A DNA stretch of 64,000 nucleotides, taken from positions 248,001-312,000 of the forward strand of contig JAIXMN010000036.1 in assembly GCA_025716815.1 (NCBI GenBank), read 5' to 3'. A model generated the notes under the pieces. The model had not been told where the DNA came from and did no database searches. It saw only the letters and a list, made by a program, of their open reading frames with translations. This DNA comes from Dichotomocladium elegans (lineage: Eukaryota > Mucoromycota > Mucoromycetes > Mucorales > Lichtheimiaceae). Shown one piece after another: positions 35,532 through 47,354 of this stretch (the stretch's first letter is position 1; every line of letters starts with the position of its first letter). A program made the translations under genes and the position numbers.

Positions 35532-38309
35532 TTACATGACCAGGTCCTCCCCGTCGGGTTGCTTGTTGGCACGAGAAAGCGAAGAGATACTCGGAGGAGA
35601 GGACTCCGCCGAGGGGTCGCTTGTCTGCTCGGCCGGCGGCGGTGACGAAACTTCTGCACCCACGTTCCCCTCCGCCTCTGTGTTCTTGTTTGAGTTCTCT
35701 GAAGTGTCCACCATCTCCAGCAGCCTACAGTTTTAAACACATACTAAGTTCACGGTTTCACAAGACGACTACGATACCCACGTGTCAATGGTAGGCCCCA
35801 CTTGGCCGTCATTTGCTTGTAAAATCATGAAACACACGTCTGGTTCGATATTCGGGAACATGGTAATGATGGAGTGGAGATTGTCATCAAACGCTCGTCG
35901 AGCGTCTTCCAGGGCGCGACTATCTAGCGGTATAGGTCGAGGGGGAAGATTTGGTATATTATTCGCAGGATGCGACTGTATGTACTGGAGACCGGGCGGA
36001 GATTGATTCATTGACTGCTGCTGCTGCTGCTGCTGCTGCTGTTGTTGTTGTTGTTGATATTGATAGCGATGCTGCTGCTGCTGCTGTTGATTATATGCCT
36101 GTTGTGCGTAATATTCTTGCTGCCGTTGAAGCTCGTCGTCTCCGACGCCACTGCTGCCCCCTTCGTTAAGTCCTTGGAAAATCTTACCAACGAAGGTTAG
36201 CGGTTTCTGCATTGTCTTTTGCGCAAAACTACTGCCTCTTTCAAGTAGGGCAGCTGCCTTCACAGGATCGATCAATGGCTGAGCCTGCGCCTGTGGGGAC
36301 CGCGATGGATGGACCGCATTGTCGTAATTGACTTTCTGTTTGTCGTGTGTTACAGAAGGCCGTTCCTGCTCGAGCTCTGCCATCGTTCTCTCTATATTCC
36401 TGCATTGCCTTTCGTGAATATCTCTATACCCTTCTGCTTTCTGTTTATCCATTGTATACTTACGCATCAAACTCTTCCTTTGTGATTGATAGTGAGCTTG
36501 CATCCATTGTCTCGATAAAAGTTATAGAACCCATCTAAGATTACGAATCAATACGACATGTCTGCTTCCTATTTAACACACATACCAAGTTTGTGAGGTA
36601 ATACCCAGACTCGGATTGCAGATGCTCTGGATTGCGAAACCGAGAAATATACCTAGGATTCCGCATCATCAACATTTCCATACTGTACCTTTCTTGTTGA
36701 CAGATACTCACTGAACATTTGATACAAGTTTCGGTGGATTTGCTCTGAGAATAACATAGATGAGAATGGGTAAAAATTTGTCGGCACCACCTTCTCCGTC
36801 AACATGTCTTATAAGCCCTGCAAGAGGTATACCCCGTTAAGAACAATCCATATGCCAACAAGCATTTGCTTACCGAAAATGACCTTGCAGCAATTGAGAA
36901 TGCATATCAGCTTATCCCGCGGTGCCTTGTAGTTATTTATCTTGAGGAGTTCTGTTTATGGAGAGACAGCTTAACATCGCATGTGGTTTTCCCAAAATAA
37001 ACAACTGTGCTGACAATTACCTGATTCAGCAAAGACGAGAAAGTGCTCATTATCAACCGTGTCATGGATATCGAGGTGTTCTGCACGGATCCATCGGAAA
37101 ATGCTAATCTTTTGATGAAGAATTTCGTCTCTTTCCTTGTCGTCTGTGGTACTCGGCGTAAATGTCCTAAATCGGATGTGTTTTGTCAAAAATAAATCCC
37201 ATGGCACCCGCCTTTCCCGACGTATATATATGTGTAAGCATCCTTACGCATAATAGAGGCGATTCATCACAAGTTTCTCCATGCCTTCCTTTGCATTTTC
37301 AAATTCTTGATCTGATGCATTTCGCCATACTTCGCATTCCCTCATCTTAATATAGATAAACTGGAGAAAAAAATGGGATATCCGCATGTGTCAAGTCGAT
37401 AGAGTGATGTACTTTCCCCTCATCTTTCCCGTCACAATGCTTACATCCAGAAAGTCCTGAATGATCTTTATCTGTTCATTCACGGCCCACGGTCGCCGAT
37501 CGAAGGCTTGCAAAAAGCTATATACAATAATGCGTTTGTTGTCGTTTGGATTGTCAGCATCGAATTTGCCCCTTCATCGTTCATCCTTTTTTTCTTTAGC
37601 ACAATATCCATGAAAAGGAACCTTTTGAAATAACGGGTGATGGGTGTTGCACTTCGACGTCGCATTTGTTCCAGGAACCTGTTAAAATCAAACGGGATTT
37701 CTTGCCGCTCACGACGCTTGGTTTCTTCAGCCGTTCGCTTAATCTCTGCCAACGAAGGCCGTCGCTGATTTTCTTGACTTGTTAAGCTCGGCAATGGCTC
37801 TGTTGTTGTTGTTGTTGTAGTAGTTGATGATGATGATGTATTGGTTGAATCATTGCTACCGGTCGCTCGTCCATGCTCCTGTTCATTATTCCTCTGTTCG
37901 CTCTGGGTGTTTTTGACGTCAAACTGATTAAAAATACGCTGAAGCTCTTCCGTGTTCGGTTTCGTCATCAGATGATCCTCTTGGTCCTGACCATCGGGTC
38001 TGCTTGGCAAGAAAGTAATAATAGTCCGATTGACGATAAAAGGTTAAAGCAATGCTTTCTGCTTTTCCTTAAACTTATTTTTTTGGAAGGGAACGTTGCG
38101 ACGACGTACCTCGATGAGGGTGGTGTGCCGTCCAATAGCAGAGCGTCAAAGTCATCCTGACGTTCCTGGCGAAGTGCAGCCTTTTCATCAAGCATTTCTT
38201 CATTGTCATTTTCTGAGTGTATTTCAGATTTCTCGTCAAACTCTTCGGCTAGGATATCCACAGGATCCACGTATGGAGGTTTTGTGTGCTTTTTTTGCTG
38301 TTCGCTCAT
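35532..38309 (-). CDS. VPS9: VPS9-domain Rab5 GEF with C-terminal CUE domain
   Basis: Reverse-strand multi-exon gene. An acidic N terminus ([16 protein letters not shown]) and a Ser/Thr-rich linker precede a helical bundle ([20 protein letters not shown]). The VPS9 domain follows with the conserved [31 protein letters not shown] and [18 protein letters not shown]. The tail holds a long Gln tract and then a CUE domain ([20 protein letters not shown] with its Met-Phe-Pro motif), and ends near EDLVM. This order is that of yeast Vps9, which activates Rab5/Vps21 for endosome fusion and binds mono-ubiquitin through CUE. Some exon junctions between 36500 and 37650 are approximate. Confidence 0.88.
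36013..36105 (-). repeat. CAG/CAA trinucleotide tract in VPS9 coding sequence
   Basis: On the minus strand this encodes about 14 Gln in a row, a short Tyr/Arg break and a further 6 or so Gln. The mixed CAG and CAA blocks suggest past slippage. It lies in a disordered linker between the VPS9 and CUE domains. Confidence 0.8.
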
Positions 38310-38724
38310 TGCTGGTATAGAGAAGACACAAGAAAGATGCGTGATGGCAGAAATAAGAAGAGCAGCCGATTCTGTGCGTGTCTGAACACAGAGAGAGAGA
38401 GAAAGCGCGGGTGGTATGCCCTATACACAACACCTTTTTTTTTTCCCAAAATCACGCAAGTCGGGCATGCCCTCGCCCCGCCCGCTCCGCACTCCCACCC
38501 CCCCCCACAGGAAGTCGGTCCGGGCAGAGGACAAAAATAGAAAATTCTTGCGCGCGCAACTAAAAATCCCCCTCGGTAAAACGTCCATTTGCTCGGGAGG
38601 CTCATTCTATGGGGCCTACGTCTTGCTACAGAGAGACAGCATGTGCAGACATCATGACAATCTCCTTAACTCCAGGCTGACCTTCGATGCAGCTTATATT
38701 CGGCATAGTGATGAGCAGCATTGT
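38310..38724. other. Intergenic region between VPS9 and transposon copy 2
   Basis: No gene. It has runs of T and C near 38431-38510. Confidence 0.5.
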
Positions 38725-38775
38725 ACTGTATTTTCAAAAATAAATTTCGGCAAGTGGGGAAAAATTATGTCGCAT
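38725..38775. repeat. Right terminal repeat of composite element copy 2
   Basis: TACTGTATTTTCAAAAATAA begins at 38727, followed by a TGTCGCATAAAT segment at about 38771. The core is identical to the right end of copy 1 over about 15 bases. Confidence 0.6.
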
Positions 38776-38835
38776 AAATGGCGTATCAAGATGGTAGTCA
38801 CCAGAAAATAGTATCCTTTCCCCAACACTTGAACT

Positions 38836-38877
38836 TACCCCGAAGGTATCCAGATGTGTGCCAGCGATAACCGACAC
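38836..38877 (-). ncRNA. Hairpin pair downstream of Fanzor copy 2 (guide-RNA scaffold relic)
   Basis: On the minus strand the first hairpin is GTGTCGG/CTGGCAC around TTATCG (38877-38858), and the second is TACC/GGTA around TTCGG (38848-38836). Relative to copy 1, stem pair C-G becomes T-A, one T-A becomes T-G and one A-T becomes G-T, so all seven pairs can still form. The TTATCG loop and the TTCGGGG(C/T)AAGT stretch are kept. Confidence 0.5.
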
Positions 38878-38884
38878 GGATAAT

Positions 38885-41081
38885 CATCCGCTGTTGGCGA
38901 CCTCGTCCTGGTCCTCTCCGTCTCACCCTTCGCTCGTTGGGCTCTGGTGATCTAGCCCTTCTTGCTAGACGCCTGTCACCCACCTGCAGGTGCTCGCCGA
39001 AACCTTTCCGGGACCATGCCATCGGCAAGAAAACCCCTGAGAAGATGTATCATATTCAGGCATGCCGTCATATCACGGTCCCATAATCGCTGTCGAGGAG
39101 CGCCCTCTGCCATGTCTGCTGTACAGCTTTGATTTAAGCATCTGCACAGAATAAACGACATTAGATTATCAAACTCTTCCGCGAATAAGGGCATCATACT
39201 GTAGCAGGCCATGACAGATAACGTTTGGATTCTCGGCTCTTGGATAGGGGCGTGGATGGGGTATCCTCCGGAACGTAGAAAGGCTCTCGGTCTCGCATGC
39301 GGGGAGGGGGGCAACATCTGTTGGTCTTGAATTCGTCGATCAAGTATACATCAAAGCGACGTTCGCCTTGCTTGAGAAGTCGTCGGAATCCAATATCCAC
39401 GGATTGGCTCGTGGTATCGAGTGTTCGGGGCAGACCAATTACCCATCACAAAATACCGCGTGGGGGCCCAAACTTGTTGATCAGACTGTCCCTCAGCTTT
39501 TCATTCTGCTCATTGTTTGTTGATGTAACGGCGACAGACGGAGCTTTCGGAAAAGAGGTTGGGGGATCGGCATTATGGGTGGCGGTATTCGCGTACAAGT
39601 CCTCGAGAACTTGGGACACTTGGGACCGGACAAGCAGGGAAGCGGTCCTAATCGGCACGATCCAAGCTGCTGGAATGCTCGCCAGCCATGCGTGCCTCAG
39701 GCATGCACGACTTTAGGTTCCTCATTCTTGAGCCACTGCAACAACCTGCGGTACTTGTTGGTCTTGCGCACCTTGTCCTGACGAGGTTTGGTGTATCGGA
39801 ACGACAGACGGGGCACCTTGCTCCGGCCTGGAATTCTCTGAGACGCAGAAAAGGAGGTCCCTCCTCCCAGGGTCGACGGTGACGCACCTACCAGCAATAT
39901 TCTGGTGTTCCTGTAATGTCAGCATGCTGACATAATTGGTCTCATCCCCGACCCCTCGGTACTTTGCTCCGTATGATGGTCATTGATTGTTTCGTCCTCC
40001 TGAAAGCAGTGACGCCTACTCCATTGGTATGGATTGTGCCATGGAACTCGATCTTTCCGCCTTCTTGGGTGTCTGAAAGCACGAGAGTTGAGGTCCACAA
40101 CCTCTCCCCACAGAGTCAACTTCTGGCTGATGTCGTGTCTTGGCCTCTTTAGGATATGGTGGACAAGTATCGTGGTGTCGATCTGCATAGAGCAAGGGGC
40201 CCAGGATCGACCAAGAGGAAAACATTGGAAGCTGCGAAGACCATTGCGTTGAAAAACATAGGCGAGCTCTATGAACGGCCAGAAGTGGCTGGCTGGCTGA
40301 ACGCGCCTTGGCGTCGTAGTGGATGCTTTGTTTTTTTTGAACTTGGTACCCTTGAAGCATCCAAGACCGGTTGGATCTGGTCGAACGCTTGGCCTGAAGA
40401 AAGCCGGTTCCGCCGGAATGTCATCCCTCCGCACACCTCGGCGGGGGCAATGGCGAGTGACGGTATCGTAACTATCCTGGCGGATTTGCTCCTCGGTCCA
40501 GCTGAGTGCGTCCAGTTCACGTCTCCTCGCTGCTTTCCGCACTCGAATGTTCAGGAGAGCATTCACCGCGCGCCGAAGGAGTTGCCCCAACCGCATGTTG
40601 ATAGTGTTGCAGTATGCAACAAACATCGTCTTACCTTCGAACGCAGAGCATTGCTGGGATTACTTGAGCTGTTGCCGTTGGTACTGGGTGGCTTCGAGGT
40701 AATCCTCCAAAAACTCGCCGATCAGAGCTCGGCACTCGCCGGAAACCCCCCCCCGGGGGGGTTTGGACGAACTCGCTTGTCAAGCATGGAGAGAGCCACA
40801 CCTCCGAGAAGAACCTTTTCCTTCAGGAACTGTTTGGAGGTTGAAGTCCGGTTTCGCGTTAGCGCGCTTCCGTAGGAAGATGTACTTGGCGAAGCCGTAG
40901 GCATGGGTTGTTGTCGCATGGACATCAACGACCAAGTCCATCAACGGTTGGCGATAGGCAGGGTTCCAGCGGATGTCTCGTATAGAGGTCTTGTCACTCA
41001 ACATACGGTCAGGGAGGCCTGAGGTTGGGTTCGACAGGGTTTACGCCCCCTCCTCCTGGTGGGGTCGACAAGTTGTTCCAT
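38885..41081 (-). pseudogene. Fanzor pseudogene (copy 2), several frameshifts
   Basis: Homologous along its length to the intact copy but broken into at least five frames. Recognisable parts are TTTHAYGFAKYIFLRKRANA, the MRLGQLLRRAVNALLNIRVR region, WAPCSMQIDT, RuvC-I VTVDPGRRDLLFC, IDEFKTNRCCP, and RuvC-III LWDRDMTACLNM. One frameshift is in a C-rich run inside the zinc ribbon (about 39302-39312). The intron before RuvC-III is at the same position as in copy 1: CATGGCCTGCTACA, then GTATG...GCAG, then ATGCTTAAATCAAAGC. The copies have diverged substantially, so this is not a recent duplication. A C-rich/G-rich palindrome at 40747-40761 interrupts the N-terminal half. Confidence 0.88.
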
Positions 41082-41399
41082 GTCTTCACCAGTAGCGGAC
41101 TGTGGTATTATCTCTTTAGCACAAAATCTTCCAGTCATGTCTTATTCCAAAAGACTTGCCGTCTAATGTCGGAATGTGCTTTTGTGTTCTTCGCCTTGGG
41201 TTGTATGAGTTGTTGAGAGATGTGTATTACGCGTGTGTGTTTGTAACCGGTTTAGAATTCGCAAGTGGTAAAGAAAACGGCTTGGTCGAACCTCATTATT
41301 TTATAGTAAATCAAGGTCCCCGTTCCAACACTGCATGTATGAAGTGCATATCATATGATAAGGCTTTTGATGGATATTGATCCGTGCTAGAAAGAACTT

Positions 41400-42271
41400 G
41401 GCCGGTTTCACATCACTATCCCCGATATCATGAAACTAAGACGATGATGCATTTGATACATTGATATTTTCATATCCGCTTGCATGACAGGACAATCGCA
41501 CCTATCAAAGGTACCTCCTCCATCTAGGATCCATCACTGGACTTGAAGAGGACAATGAAAAGAGCATGCTCTCATTCAATACGTCCTAACAGTATCAAGC
41601 ACTTATGCCGCCGATCTAATAGAATTATTATAAAAGAGAGATATTTTATTTTCAGGAATAAACATCTACCTCAAAGGTTCTTTTCTAGTTGTCTTTTTCA
41701 CTATTTTCTCTTACTCATCCATCACACTGTCTACGGGTTGAAACCGAGCCATTTTCAATGACAAGTTGCATTCGTTTTAGATACTTTGAGACCCTCAAGT
41801 CTTGGAAGCAGTTGCTCCATCAGCTGCTCTAGGACAATAGATGGATTCTCATCCATGCATTCAAAAATAACGCTCTTCACTGAGAATACGCGAACGACCT
41901 GCTCGCTTTAGGTTTCTTAAAGACGCTGTCAAGGTCCTTCTCGTACTGTAATGCCCATCGCTGGGCTGAACAAACATGGACTCCAAACGGTTTTTTCAGC
42001 AGCTGTAAGCACTCAATACCTTCTCAAACTCCCGTATGAAAAATCTGATCTTGTCTTGGTCAGTGTACGCTGTGTAATTGCGCTTATTTCTGCATTCTTT
42101 CGCTTGGGGAATGTGTGCGGTAGTATGGTCAGAGATATCTCTGCAAGATATGGTCCATAGGCTCAGGACAGTCATGCTTAACAACAACATGTCATTGTCC
42201 ATCAGTTCAAAAGGATGAATGCGTATGGAACGAAAAGGACCCCATAGGTTGCCGAGCATTGTGAACGACAT
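41400..42271 (-). pseudogene. Decayed Tc1/mariner (IS630-like) transposase of copy 2
   Basis: A frame near 42271-42000 contains NYTAYTDQDKIRFF and FEKVLSAYSC, followed after a stop by GVHVCSAQRWALQYEKDLDS. These match the remnant at 10863-11300. Further on, a degenerate stretch (about 41760 downward) reads ARFQPVDS and FIPENK, matching the FQPV and FLDES region that leads to the catalytic core in this family. Multiple stops make it non-functional. Confidence 0.65.
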
Positions 42272-42582
42272 CTTCCGTGCTGTCAGCCGATCTCCACGAA
42301 AAAAAATCCATGGACTGACCGGTCCTCATCACAGTTCTAATAATGCTCTTAGAAATCGTATCCCTCATCCTCATATTATGTACTGTAGGACTGCAACAGC
42401 AAGCTGTGCAATGGATGCAAAGCCAAGTTAAAGGGTAGTTGGTAGTTTGACAAATAGCCTTTTTTCAGATCAGGTTCGCTTTTAATCACTGAACCTGGTG
42501 TGGGCGTGCATGCTACAGCTGTCTCAAAACAGGATGTAATGGAATGGGGTGTCTGCCTCACCATGGGATGGAATGAATGTCC

Positions 42583-44360
42583 TCACATGTTCATTAACAT
42601 GTCAAAGTTCGCCATCTTCATACAAGCGTCTGTTGGACAGGGAAGAAGAGACCGACAGTTTAGAACAGCGCGTCTTGTACATTCTATACATGACGTACCC
42701 ACGGTGAACGTGTCAATTTTCGCTCGTTTCCCAGGGGGCAATTTAAGTTGCGCATAGAGTTTCTCAAGTATCATGTCTATGCTGGGTGGGAATGCAGGGT
42801 CCGAACTCGTGCTAATATCGGACGCATCCGTGCGCCAGGACACGTCGTCGTTGATGAAAGATTCGTCATAATTTCCTGTGTATGCATCGTCATTGTCAAA
42901 ATGCAATTTTGTTGGAATATTCCTTTTCCTTGCTTCAATCAATTCCGGCTTTGTTACTATCAGTCGCTCGAGTTGGTCCCAGCCCGCAACCTTGCGATGT
43001 CGGTACTTCATGCAGATGTACCTATTTTCCAAAAAAGTCGGATTACGATGAATTTTTTTTCTTCAAAGCACAAATGGGCGCTATTTCTTTTGTACCAGTA
43101 TTCTTGCAAGAACTTGACCGGTAGCTCCCAGTCACCTGGACTTGTTGGGTCATCACCTATGAACCGGCTGCCACTGAAAAGCGTGCTAACACACTTCTCC
43201 ACGTCGACTAGGTTACGAAACACAATCAACCGATCACGCATGCAGGGGTTAGGCAATATATCGATGCGCACATCATGAGGGATCAGAAGTTGCAAGTAAG
43301 TCGGTCGAAGGCGGCAATTAAAAGCGCTCAAGCCAAGAAGTTTGGATTGTATTTTTAACTGGAGGACCAGGTCTGTTAGAGCGCAGTCCTGTTGTGCTTG
43401 TTGCATAGGGTGTGCAGGAACAGACTCTGCAGCAGCAGAAACAGCAATAGGCGCATCATGCCTTGAACCGTCCCTTTCGTGAGACTGATGCTCTGAAGAT
43501 GACATGCTGTCTTGTTGCCCACCTTCGTTGACAGTTTGCTTTTTAACTGCGTCATCGCGCGACGTAGAGCTTGCTCCCGTTGCATAATTAGATCTGAAGT
43601 CACGGATATCGTCCGTGCGACCATGACAGTCGTGGCTCAAAGATGAGCTCCTGCTGTCGGGGACGCTGGCGTTGTTTTCGCTCATAATGCCTCGAACAAG
43701 TTCCTGCATATTTTCCTCATATTGACGATGGGCTTCGATATACGCACTAATGGCATACGGGGACTTGCAGGCAAACTCAGAGAGTGTATCTTCAGAGAGG
43801 ATATATGGGAAATGATCGGGTATCAAAATGTCATGGTGGAGGCACACGAGCAGAAGGGTGAGTGACATGCCCTTTAGGTAATAGCACTCAGCCTTGAGAG
43901 CCCGGCTATCTTGATCGGCAAGAAGGAGCGCTGCATCCTTGGATTTGCATTCACTCTCGAGGGCTGCAATCCTATCCTCGAGATCTTTAAAGCGCTGCTC
44001 CCTCCGGGCCCGAAACGCGCGCTGGGCTGCACGATTCTGAATTTTGCGCAAAGCAGGAGTAAGCGGATTAGGCTTAGGTCCTGGCTTCTTCCGGACTTTG
44101 GACGGTATCTTTAGCTGAGAATCAGGCCCGCAAGATGCAATATGCTGGTATGGATGGTGGTTGTGAGCGGTTAAGGGTGGGTCACGGAGGGGTACATACG
44201 GCTCAGACTGGAGAGGAATTAATGGAATAGCACCAGGAGTCCCGAGAGGGGCGTTGTGCGTGTACAGCTGGTGCTCGTGTTGCTGTTCTCGCTGCTCAAC
44301 AAAGTCATACTCAAGCAACCAAGCAAATGCATCATCGTCTTGCGAAATGAGCTGGGTCAT
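42583..44360 (-). CDS. bZIP transcription factor, Yap/Pap1-like (paralogue B)
   Basis: Reverse-strand gene starting MTQLISQDDDAF. The basic region follows RKKPGPKPNP and reads QNRAAQRAFRARREQRF, then a leucine zipper with acidic heptads (DRIAALESECK). The Q-R-A-F-R-A-R signature is that of fungal Yap/Pap1 AP-1-like factors. A Ser/His-rich middle is followed by a conserved C-terminal module: YLQLLIPHDVRIDILPNP, RDRLIVFRNLVD and WELPVKFLQEYW. Splicing TACTG|GTACAA...AATAG|GTACATC (about 43089-43034) joins EYW to YICMKYRHRKVAGWDQLERL and on to a 42583-43032 segment. The same intron exists in paralogue A. The extreme C terminus is unsure; a further donor GTACGT lies near 42700. Targets are probably stress or redox genes, inferred from the family. 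Confidence 0.8.
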
Positions 44361-44846
44361 GTTGGCGATTGGAAAAATGAAGACAAAAACAGGAGAGTGG
44401 AGAAAGCGGTGGCAGTGACTTGGTTCATTTTTTCATGTGATTTCTACATACCTTTGTTAGGCAATAAAAGCTTACTACTACCCGCGATCGTAGAGTCTTC
44501 CTGTCAGTTCACCAAAGCTATGTTTGCCCACATTGGATGGCAAATCAACTATCAAGCCTGTTTAACTCGCTTTCTCCTCTGCACATTTTGAACCGTGCCT
44601 TGAGCAATTAGTTTTTCGCGAAGATGCCATTGAAGACCTTCGTTATCCTGAATCAATGGACAGCGACGTCCATGATAAGGTGTACTGCATTCCGTTGTGT
44701 TCCAATTATGCAAGTTTAAATGTATCACGTAACATTGGGTGGAATTACTGATAGATAGTTAACTATCTCTAAAGTCCAGTACGCTTGAGATATCAAGTGC
44801 TTCCATTAGATTGCCTATATGAGTCCACCCACGTGTCGATTACCTG

Positions 44847-46487
44847 TCAGTAAGTGTGCGTGCGTGTGTGTATGTGCTTATTATTGACCACCATCCATTG
44901 CTTCTTACTCAATGTAGGAGCAATAGGGCTCCGTAAGGAAGGCGGTTCTCGGAAAGTAGCATATAGTCTCAGGAGAAATTGCATCTTTTCCTTATTTGTT
45001 CGAAGTGGCTCTGATCCAGCGAGGTCAGTGTTTTCCCACAAGAGATCAGAGTTGATGAACTCCAAAAAGTCATTGCCATATTGGAAAAGAATATCAGAGT
45101 CGGGGGTATTAGAGGTATCTCTTGTCACTCTGGAGGAGTTCATCTCCTTTGAACAAAGAAACCTACAGGGTGTGCATGTTTTTGTGTGAACAAGCCAAGA
45201 ATGGGCCAAGCTAAGGCTGCACGATTACCAGTATTCCCGCATGAACTTGACCGGTAGAACCCAATGATCAGGATTCAACGGGTCAGTGCCGTGGAAAGTG
45301 GAGCCATTCACGAGTATTGAGAAACAGTGATCGTAATCAACAAAATCCTTAAAAATAATCATCTTGTCTCGCATTACTCCACCCGGGAGAAGGTCGATAC
45401 GTGCGTCGTGCGGGATAATGCGCTGCAGTATTGTCGGCTGCAATCCAGTATTGTATGAGCTCAAGTTCAAGAGCTTTGATTGAAAACGCAACTGCTGTTG
45501 AAGGGAATGGATGGCTCCTTTTCTTTTGAGTGCGTTTGGGTCAAGAGATGAAGAAGGCGAAGAGGACACATAGAGCGCGCTAGAATACTCAATATTGTCT
45601 GGTATAACCGTACGCTCATCCGACGATGCGTAGAGCGCATGATCCGATGATTTTTCTGCTCCATAAAGTGGGCTGCTGAGATCCTCATCCTGGCTGTCGA
45701 TAATTCCTGATGCAGCAGATGACACTGGGGATGATCGCCGTTGTTGGTATTGGTATTCCTGTCCCTCATCCAACATTTTCAAATACTCTTTCATTTCCTT
45801 CTCATGTATACTCCGGGCCGTCCGGTATACTTCGCGGACATGGGGGATGCCCGACACGATTTTGTCAAGATCGGTATCGTTCATATATGGCAGACAGTCA
45901 GGAAATATCAATTTGTGTTTCACCAAAAGGACGTGCAACGAGAGTACCAGTCCTTTTAAATAGGAGACCTGAGCCTTTTGGGTGATGACTTCCCGCTTCA
46001 GCTTGACGATTTCTTTATCCTTTGATCTGCATTGTGTCCGATAGTTCTCAATGGTGTGCTCCATGTTACGTAAGCGCTCCTCTTTCCGCGCTCGGAATGC
46101 TCGCTGCGCTACACGGTTTTTCTCCTTTCGAAAATATGGCGTAGAAGGATTTGGTTTCGGGCCTGGCTTTTTCCGAGTTTTGACAGGTTGTGAAGCCGGC
46201 GTTGGTGCTGGGAGCATTGCTGGTAGCCCCTCAAACGAAACCAGATCAAGTGGCGTGTTGAATATGTCCACATAAGGATGCTGATCGTAATCAGTGAAAT
46301 CAATAGAGTTTAAATCCCTGTATTGGTGTGACGAAGGGAGAGGTCGGTGGGGCTGGCATTCCAGAGGACAGGATAGTTGACTTTGTTGAAATATCAGATC
46401 GTCAACAGTATCCATATGAGCGGCCTGATTATTCATGTCAAATAAAAGAGAAAGGGAAAATGTAGTTCCCGCGATCTTTGTACCCAC
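44847..46487 (-). CDS. bZIP transcription factor, Yap/Pap1-like (paralogue A)
   Basis: Reverse-strand gene starting MGTKIAGTTF, or at the internal Met of FDMNNQAAHMDTVDD. RKKPGPKPNP precedes the basic region KNRVAQRAFRARKEERL and a zipper (MEHTIENYRTQCR). The C-terminal module reads ILQRIIPHDARIDLLPGG, RDKMIIFKDFVD and WVLPVKFMREYW, parallel to paralogue B. A donor directly after EYW (TACTG|GTAATC) and the acceptor CTGTAG near 45172 add FLCSKEMNSSRVTRDTSNTP and a segment MQFLLRLYATFREPPS, which lines up with IDMILEKLYAQLKLPPG of B. The two genes lie head to tail 0.5 kb apart, so they arose by tandem duplication. The last residues are uncertain. Confidence 0.82.
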
Positions 46488-46991
46488 TGTCGTGCCTATT
46501 CAGAAAAAGTGACGTGAGTTTGGCGCACAAGCGGGGCAAATAAGAAAACAAGATCCATCATCTTTTTCTTCTGTCTATAAGGATGCCTCTTATGTCTTGT
46601 AGTGCAACTCGACCATCCATGGGCTGGAAGTGGAGGAAAGAAAGATTCAAAGAAAAGACTTCAGCCAAGGCGCAAGGAAGCAAATAAACAGGATTTGCCC
46701 CAATATGTCTCTTTAAGACTTCTTTTATTGAAGGGTCATGATTCCTGCATGAACCTTATTTACCACAGAAAGAGACCAGAGTATAGACATTCGCAGGCCA
46801 ATAAAAGTGTGAACCGGTGTATTTTGGTTTGGGGGCTTGAGGAGGAAGTTGGTGTTTCGCTTGTGGTGTGCTTTCACCGAGGGCAACAATAAAGGCCCCG
46901 AAAAGCTGTCACTGAAACCAACCCCGGCAGGATCCCCCTCACCCAAAAAAAATTCTCTTCTCACCCACACACACACACACGGCATTTTACA

Positions 46992-47159
46992 ATGGATCGT
47001 CGATTGGAATCTACTGAGCCCACCTTTGGTCAGGTTGTCAAGGCCCATCTCTTCGCCCCAGAAGTGCGACAGGGAAACATCAACATTGCGCTGTCCTTGA
47101 CTGTTTTCACCGGTGCTGTCATCTTTTTGCGCAACTTTGGCGATTTGCTTGCTGTTTAA
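46992..47159 (+). CDS. Tail-anchored microprotein, TOM6-like
   Basis: ORF of 55 residues (MDRRLESTEPTFGQVVKAHL to NFGDLLAV). It has a charged N-terminal half (FAPEVRQGN), one hydrophobic helix (INIALSLTVFTGAVIFL) and the end RNFGDLLAV. A short soluble part, a single span with a small-residue pattern and a terminal RN..D motif are features of TOM6, a stabilising subunit of the mitochondrial outer-membrane import pore. Metazoan TOM6 has a comparable N...LGLF..G....RNLSD stretch. The match is short, so the name is tentative, but coding is supported by the clean composition and start context (ACAATGG). It is convergent with PSMG1, 195 bp apart. Confidence 0.5.
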   Translation: MDRRLESTEPTFGQVVKAHLFAPEVRQGNINIALSLTVFTGAVIFLRNFGDLLAV

Positions 47160-47354
47160 AGAACAACAGCCAGCAAATATTCCGGAAACGAAACAACTTG
47201 TAATCACTCATCGAAAAAAGAGATGAAAGCGTATTAGAGCTCTTTCAACTCACATTTTGATATTTGCTACTCCCACTATTGTGTTTCGGACACTAGGTGT
47301 ATAGATACGAAGTCCACGAACACATAAAAGACATCCTTTTTCCCCTTGTTATTT

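Larger units (their letters stand above)
38725..42271 (-). mobile_element. Composite transposase-Fanzor element, decayed and inverted (copy 2)
   Basis: Read on the minus strand, the order is HTH transposase remnant (42271 to 41400), broken Fanzor (41081 to 38885), two hairpins (38877 to 38836), and a right terminal repeat containing TATGCGACAT and TTTATTTTTGAAAATACAGTA (about 38775 to 38725). This is the order found in copy 1 at 10.7-14.6 kb. The left end was not located; it must lie between 42271 and the last bZIP exon near 42583. Confidence 0.6.

Noticed and set aside
39919..40626. Separate novel 235-residue gene on the minus strand
   Set aside because: It aligns with the middle of Fanzor copy 1 (MRLGQLLRR, WAPCSMQIDT); it is one fragment of the broken copy.
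40156..40875. A 239-residue plus-strand ORF
   Set aside because: It is the antisense shadow of the Fanzor pseudogene.
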